Below are positions 60,279 to 64,000 of a stretch of 64,000 nucleotides of DNA, one piece after another. The notes under the pieces are model-generated. The model saw only the letters and a list, made by a program, of their open reading frames with translations, did no database searches and had not been told where the DNA came from. The stretch is from the NCBI RefSeq assembly GCF_003597395.2, contig NC_133770.1:26908422-26972421 (forward strand), in the 5' to 3' direction. The stretch is from Chelonoidis abingdonii (Eukaryota > Chordata > Testudines > Testudinidae). Every line of letters begins with the position of its first letter. Within the stretch, counting starts at the first letter, position 1. The position numbers and the translations under genes are program-made.

Positions 60279-60589
60279 CAGGGGTCGGCAACCTTTCAGA
60301 AGCAGTGTGCCGAGTCTTCATTTATTCACTCTAATTTAAGGTTTTGCATGCCAGTAATACATTTTAACATTTTTAGAAGGTCTCTTTCTATATGTCTTTA
60401 ATATATAACTTAACTATTGTTGTATGTAAATTAAATAAGGTTTTTAAAATATTTAAGAAGCTTCATTTAAAATTAAATTAAAATGCAGAGCCCCCTGGAC
60501 TGGTGGCCAGGACTCAGGCAGTGTGAGTGCCACTGAAAATCAGCACGCATGCCGCCTTCTGCACACATGCCATAGGTTGCCTATCCCTG
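60279..60589. mobile_element. Non-autonomous hAT-type element
   Basis: The ends CAGGGGTCGGCAACC and GGTTGCCTATCCCTG are inverted. The flanks CACTATGG (60271-60278) and CGCTATGG (60590-60597) match at 7 of 8. The body is AT-rich in the middle and non-coding. Confidence 0.85.
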
Positions 60590-60771
60590 CGCTATGGCTT
60601 ATTGCTAAAAGCAGCCAAGTCAGCAAGCTGTAAATTGGCCATGTCGCAGCCTCAGCTTGACCAAGGCAGGAGGGGAGGGGATTTTGGGTGCCACAGAAAG
60701 GGCAGATTGACCCCCCCGTCCTTCTTGTTAAGAATTGTGTTGAAGTTGCTGATAAATGCATCTTAGAAGAG

Positions 60772-61291
60772 TGGGATATCCCCCCAGGAATGTGTCTAAC
60801 AGGGTCTCAAGGCTGCAAACTCTGGAAATACCCACACCTGGCTAATCAATAATTAGAAGGAAGCCTCTTTCTTGACCATTGGAACTGCTTGCTTAACAAG
60901 TTTTCTTTAAGGGACATGTCATTGTATTACTTTGTAGAAATAAAAGGGGGAAATGTTTGAGGTAGAGGGGACTCTTCAGGACTGGTCTCTCCCTCTGGAT
61001 ATATCTTGTGTTCCCCACCAGCAGATGGGCTGTCGCTGTGTCACTCGAAAGCCACACTCAGCTTCAGTAATTATCCAGGGTTGGGGGTGTTTTACTAACC
61101 TGTTGCGAACGCGTGTAAGTGCTTGAGACTACGTAAAGTTTAGCTTTAAGTGAAAGCACTCTTGTGTTGTCCTGTTTGTGCCTGCCATCTATCGGTCGGA
61201 CGGCCGTGTCTCCCCTGATTTATTTCCTGACACCACCTCGCACAAAGTAAAAGTTACCAAGAGCTTTGGGTTGAAAGAACCCCGGGTAACA
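60772..61291 (+). repeat. Probable solo LTR, 520 bp
   Basis: It starts TGGGATATCCCCCCAGG and ends CCCCGGGTAACA. The 5-bp flanks AAGAG (60767-60771) and AAGTG (61292-61296) match at 4 of 5. AATAAA lies at about 60940, followed by a C/T-rich stretch. No internal retroviral region is present. Confidence 0.5.
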
Positions 61292-61596
61292 AAGTGACTT
61301 GCACATGGTCACAGTGGGTGACACTGTCCCAGCCTGGATGAGAATTCAAGAGAGCTTGGACCTCTTGTGCTTATACCAGCTGAGCACCCCTGGCCAAAAA
61401 TGGTACAGGCACCATTTCTTAATTGCTCTTCCTGACAGTCAATTCCTTTGGCTGCTTTTTCTGTGTTCTGCTCTGTTAAAAAGATCCAGATTCTTACCTG
61501 GTTATGAGATACACAGAATGAAATCAAATGTATTCTGAACGTCTATAATTTGTAGTTCAGTCTGTAGCCTGCAGTCAATATTTGTAATGTGAATTA

Positions 61597-62640
61597 ATGT
61601 ATAGATAAAGCCAGAAGGGACAGTTGTGATAATCTAGTCCAACCTCTTGTATAACACTGGCCATAGTATTTCCCTGAATTAATTCCTGTTTGAACTAGGG
61701 CATAGCTTTTAGAAAAACATCAAATCTTGATTTAAAAATTGCCAGGGTTAGAGAATCCACCACAACTGCTCCATGGTTGATTACTCTCACTGTTAAAAAT
61801 TTGCACCTTATTTCTAGTCTGAATGCCTGTAAGTTTAACTTGCCACCACTGGATATTATACTTTTGTCTACTAGATGAAGAGCCCTCTGTTATTAAATTT
61901 CTGTTCCTCACGTAGGTATTTATACACTGTCATCAAGTCATCCCTTAACCTTCTGTTTGTTAAACTAAACAGATTGAGCTTCTTGAGACTTTCACTAGAA
62001 GGCAAAATTTCCAGTCCTTTAAACATTCTCATGGCACTCCTCAGAATTCTTAGGTTTTTCAGTATCCTTCTTGAATTGTGGCCACCAGAACTAGAGACAA
62101 TATTCCAGCAGCAGTTATACCACTGCCAAACACAGAGAAAATATATCCTCCTTATTTCTACTTGATATCCCCCTATTTATACATCCAATTTTGCATTAGC
62201 CTTTTCGGCCACTGCATCACACTGAGAAGTCATATTCTGATGGCTATCCACCAGGATCCCCAAGTCCTTTTCAGAGTCAATTTTTCCCAGGATAGAGTCC
62301 CCATCCTGTAATATGGCTTGCATTCTTTGCTCCTAGATTTATGACTTTAAATTGGCCATATTAAAATGCATATTGCTTGGTAAGATGGGTGCAAGCAAAC
62401 AATCCAGGTAATTCTATATTAGTGATAATAAAAAATCATTTTTCACTCCCCCAATCTTTGTGTCATCATTACTTATTACTAATGGTTTTCTGTGTTCTTC
62501 TGGGTCATTGATAAAAATGTTTAACAGCATAAGACCAAGAACCAATCCCTGCAGAACCCCACTAGAAACAAACCCTCTCAGTGATGATCCCTGGGGTTAC
62601 ATTATGAGACCTATCACTTAACTAGTTTTTAATACATCAA
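61597..62640 (-). mobile_element. CR1 LINE 3' portion (minus strand)
   Basis: GATAAAGCCAGAAGGGACAG and TGATAATCTAGTCCAACCTC form a diverged reverse CR1 tail. Reverse CR1 RT text follows in the order seen at 31925. No open frame remains. The right edge is approximate. Confidence 0.6.
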
Positions 62641-62644
62641 GATG

Positions 62645-63255
62645 TTGTGTGTTCATGTGAGGTCTCCTATTTTTCCCTTCCATAAGAAGTTGGAGAGCAA
62701 CTTATTTCTGAAGACTGCTATTGCAGTATCCCAAATGAGAGAATGGCTTCTCATCATTAGCACTATCATTTTTAATGTAAAATTCCAATTACCTTCAGTG
62801 GGACTTTAGCATGCAGGACAATGGCAGTACATATCATTTTTAATATAGGCAGTGACTATGGATTGTATGTCACAACATACTAAAAGGACTTTTAGTATTA
62901 TAATGTTAATTCTCTGTCATACCTTTGGCCCATTCTCTGTTTTCAGTGCTAATCTGATGGAAAATAGGGCATGATCAGAAAGGCTATTTCTCTCACTGTT
63001 ACTGTATGCATTTATATATTTCTGATTTATGACTGTGTGCCTGTGTGTGTTTATACATACACACAAATATGTATACATACACATGTGCCTGTAAAGTCAA
63101 GGGATTATTCCTGCAGAAACTGAAATCTGAAATCTTTTTCACAAAGAATGAAGTATCTCTTAAAAATCCATGAACTTTAATCCCATTGTCTAGACCTTTT
63201 ATCTTCCTTTTTTGAGTACAGGATAATTCTTCAGGGAATGAAATATAGTTAAAGT
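62645..63255. other. Intergenic DNA with CA/TA-rich tract
   Basis: Alternating TGTGTGTTTATACATACACAC and ATGTATACATACACATG occur at about 63035-63085. Otherwise nothing. Confidence 0.4.
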
Positions 63256-63261
63256 CCCCTC

Positions 63262-63621
63262 AGTGCCAGAAGCGTTCCACCTATTCTGTGAAATTGCCAA
63301 AGCACAGCCAACCTGTAGAACTCATTACCAGGGGATGCTGTGGAGGCCAAAATATAACTAGGGTCAAAAAAGAATTGGATAAGTTAGTGGAAGATAGGCC
63401 CACTGATGGCTATTAGCCAAGTTGGTCGGTCAGTCACTCCAGGATCTGGGCTTTCCTAACCCTCCAATTTCCAGAAGCTGGGACTGGATATCAGGGGATG
63501 ATTCACTTGATAATTGCTCTGTTCATTTCCTCTGAAGCATCTTTCACTGTCCACTGTCAAAAGACTGGATATTGGGCTAGACAGAATCCGATCCAGTATG
63601 ACCATTCTTATGTTCTTAGGA
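63262..63621 (+). mobile_element. CR1-group LINE 3' end, plus strand
   Basis: It contains ATAGGCCCACTGATGGCTATT, GGGCTAGACAGAATCCGATCC and AGTATGACCATTCTTATG plus TTCTTA, the same 3' tail family as 51382-53214. Truncated. Confidence 0.7.
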
Positions 63622-63714
63622 AAGGAAAGATCAGAGAGGACATAGGCCTGAGTCCCAGAAGAAAAAGAAGAGAGAGATGCACCAGGCCGTAATGGGTCTT
63701 CTCAGGTAGCAAAC

Positions 63715-64000
63715 TGTAAGGGACTGCGGAAGATTTTGTTACGGTTTTAGCTAGGGCTGTTCGCCTTCTCAAGGACAGGTTATTAAAGGTTGCTGTGTAC
63801 TAGTGCATGCTGTATGTAGCCAGTTGGAATCGCTTAGCCTGGGAAGCCCTGCGTGTTTGGGAAAGCTTGGCCTTTTGCCATAAGAGATAGCCCCAGCTGT
63901 GGGAAAAGCTCCCACATGCCTATGTATGAGCTGCTTTACATGCTATTACCATAAAGTTATATTTACCAGAAATTGTTGTGCTGCTTTGGACTCGTTCCCC
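63715..64000 (+). repeat. LTR of the 21.7-kb retrovirus family, opposite orientation, cut by window end
   Basis: It starts TGTAAGGGACTGCGGAAGAT and follows the element-strand LTR of 21725-28723 for 286 bases, with roughly 10% difference by eye and some short deletions. It could be a solo LTR or the 5' LTR of a second provirus. The window ends inside it. Confidence 0.85.

Noticed and set aside
1..64000. CRISPR arrays, operons or bacterial defence genes
   Set aside because: All features are vertebrate repeat types; there are no regularly spaced repeats or bacterial gene organisation.

Overview
This is vertebrate nuclear DNA, most likely from a turtle, probably a cryptodire. The window holds no recognisable host protein-coding gene. 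Almost everything that can be named is transposable-element sequence at different stages of decay, separated by AT-rich DNA with no obvious features. The turtle call rests on several things: CR1-group LINEs dominate; a tRNA-derived SINE with a CR1-like tail (CryI type) occurs in both orientations; and there are many small hAT- and Harbinger-like elements and roughly 1.1-kb retroviral LTRs of a kind I associate with chelonian genomes. The species was not verified.

Layout. 1-2013: a C/T-rich leader and a LINE ORF1 with one CCHC zinc knuckle; no ORF2 follows. 2149-2478: a palindromic hAT element with an 8-bp duplication. 2.5-13.8 kb: mostly unannotated DNA with a few old SINE or MITE copies and one unexplained pyrimidine-rich stretch. 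13791-20077: a PIF/Harbinger DNA transposon. It carries a plus-strand transposase remnant facing a two-exon minus-strand Myb/SANT gene, and a CR1 LINE (16324-19698, with an assembly gap) has inserted into it. 21725-28723: a complete minus-strand endogenous retrovirus with two 417-bp LTRs, a primer site matching tRNA-Ser, gag, pro, pol and env, and a 5-bp target duplication. All its genes carry breaks. 28.9-50 kb: MITEs, CR1, SINEs, ancient MIR-like copies and two long solo LTRs. 50645 to about 54520: a minus-strand CR1 into which a plus-strand CR1, a 189-bp Penelope-like insert and a hAT element have inserted. 55.2-56.9 kb: a MITE split by an LTR and a SINE tail. 59.7-64 kb: a MITE, a hAT element, a solo LTR, two CR1-group fragments, and another LTR of the 21.7-kb retrovirus family in the opposite orientation, cut by the window end.

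Nothing here works as a host operon or pathway. The logic is insertion history, and matching target-site duplications allow many insertions to be ordered. The features most worth a second look are the retrovirus, whose gag has no zinc knuckle, whose gag and pro share a frame across one TGA, and whose RT has YIED in place of YxDD; the Harbinger element, whose accessory gene outlasted its transposase; and the multi-level nest at 50.6-54.5 kb.
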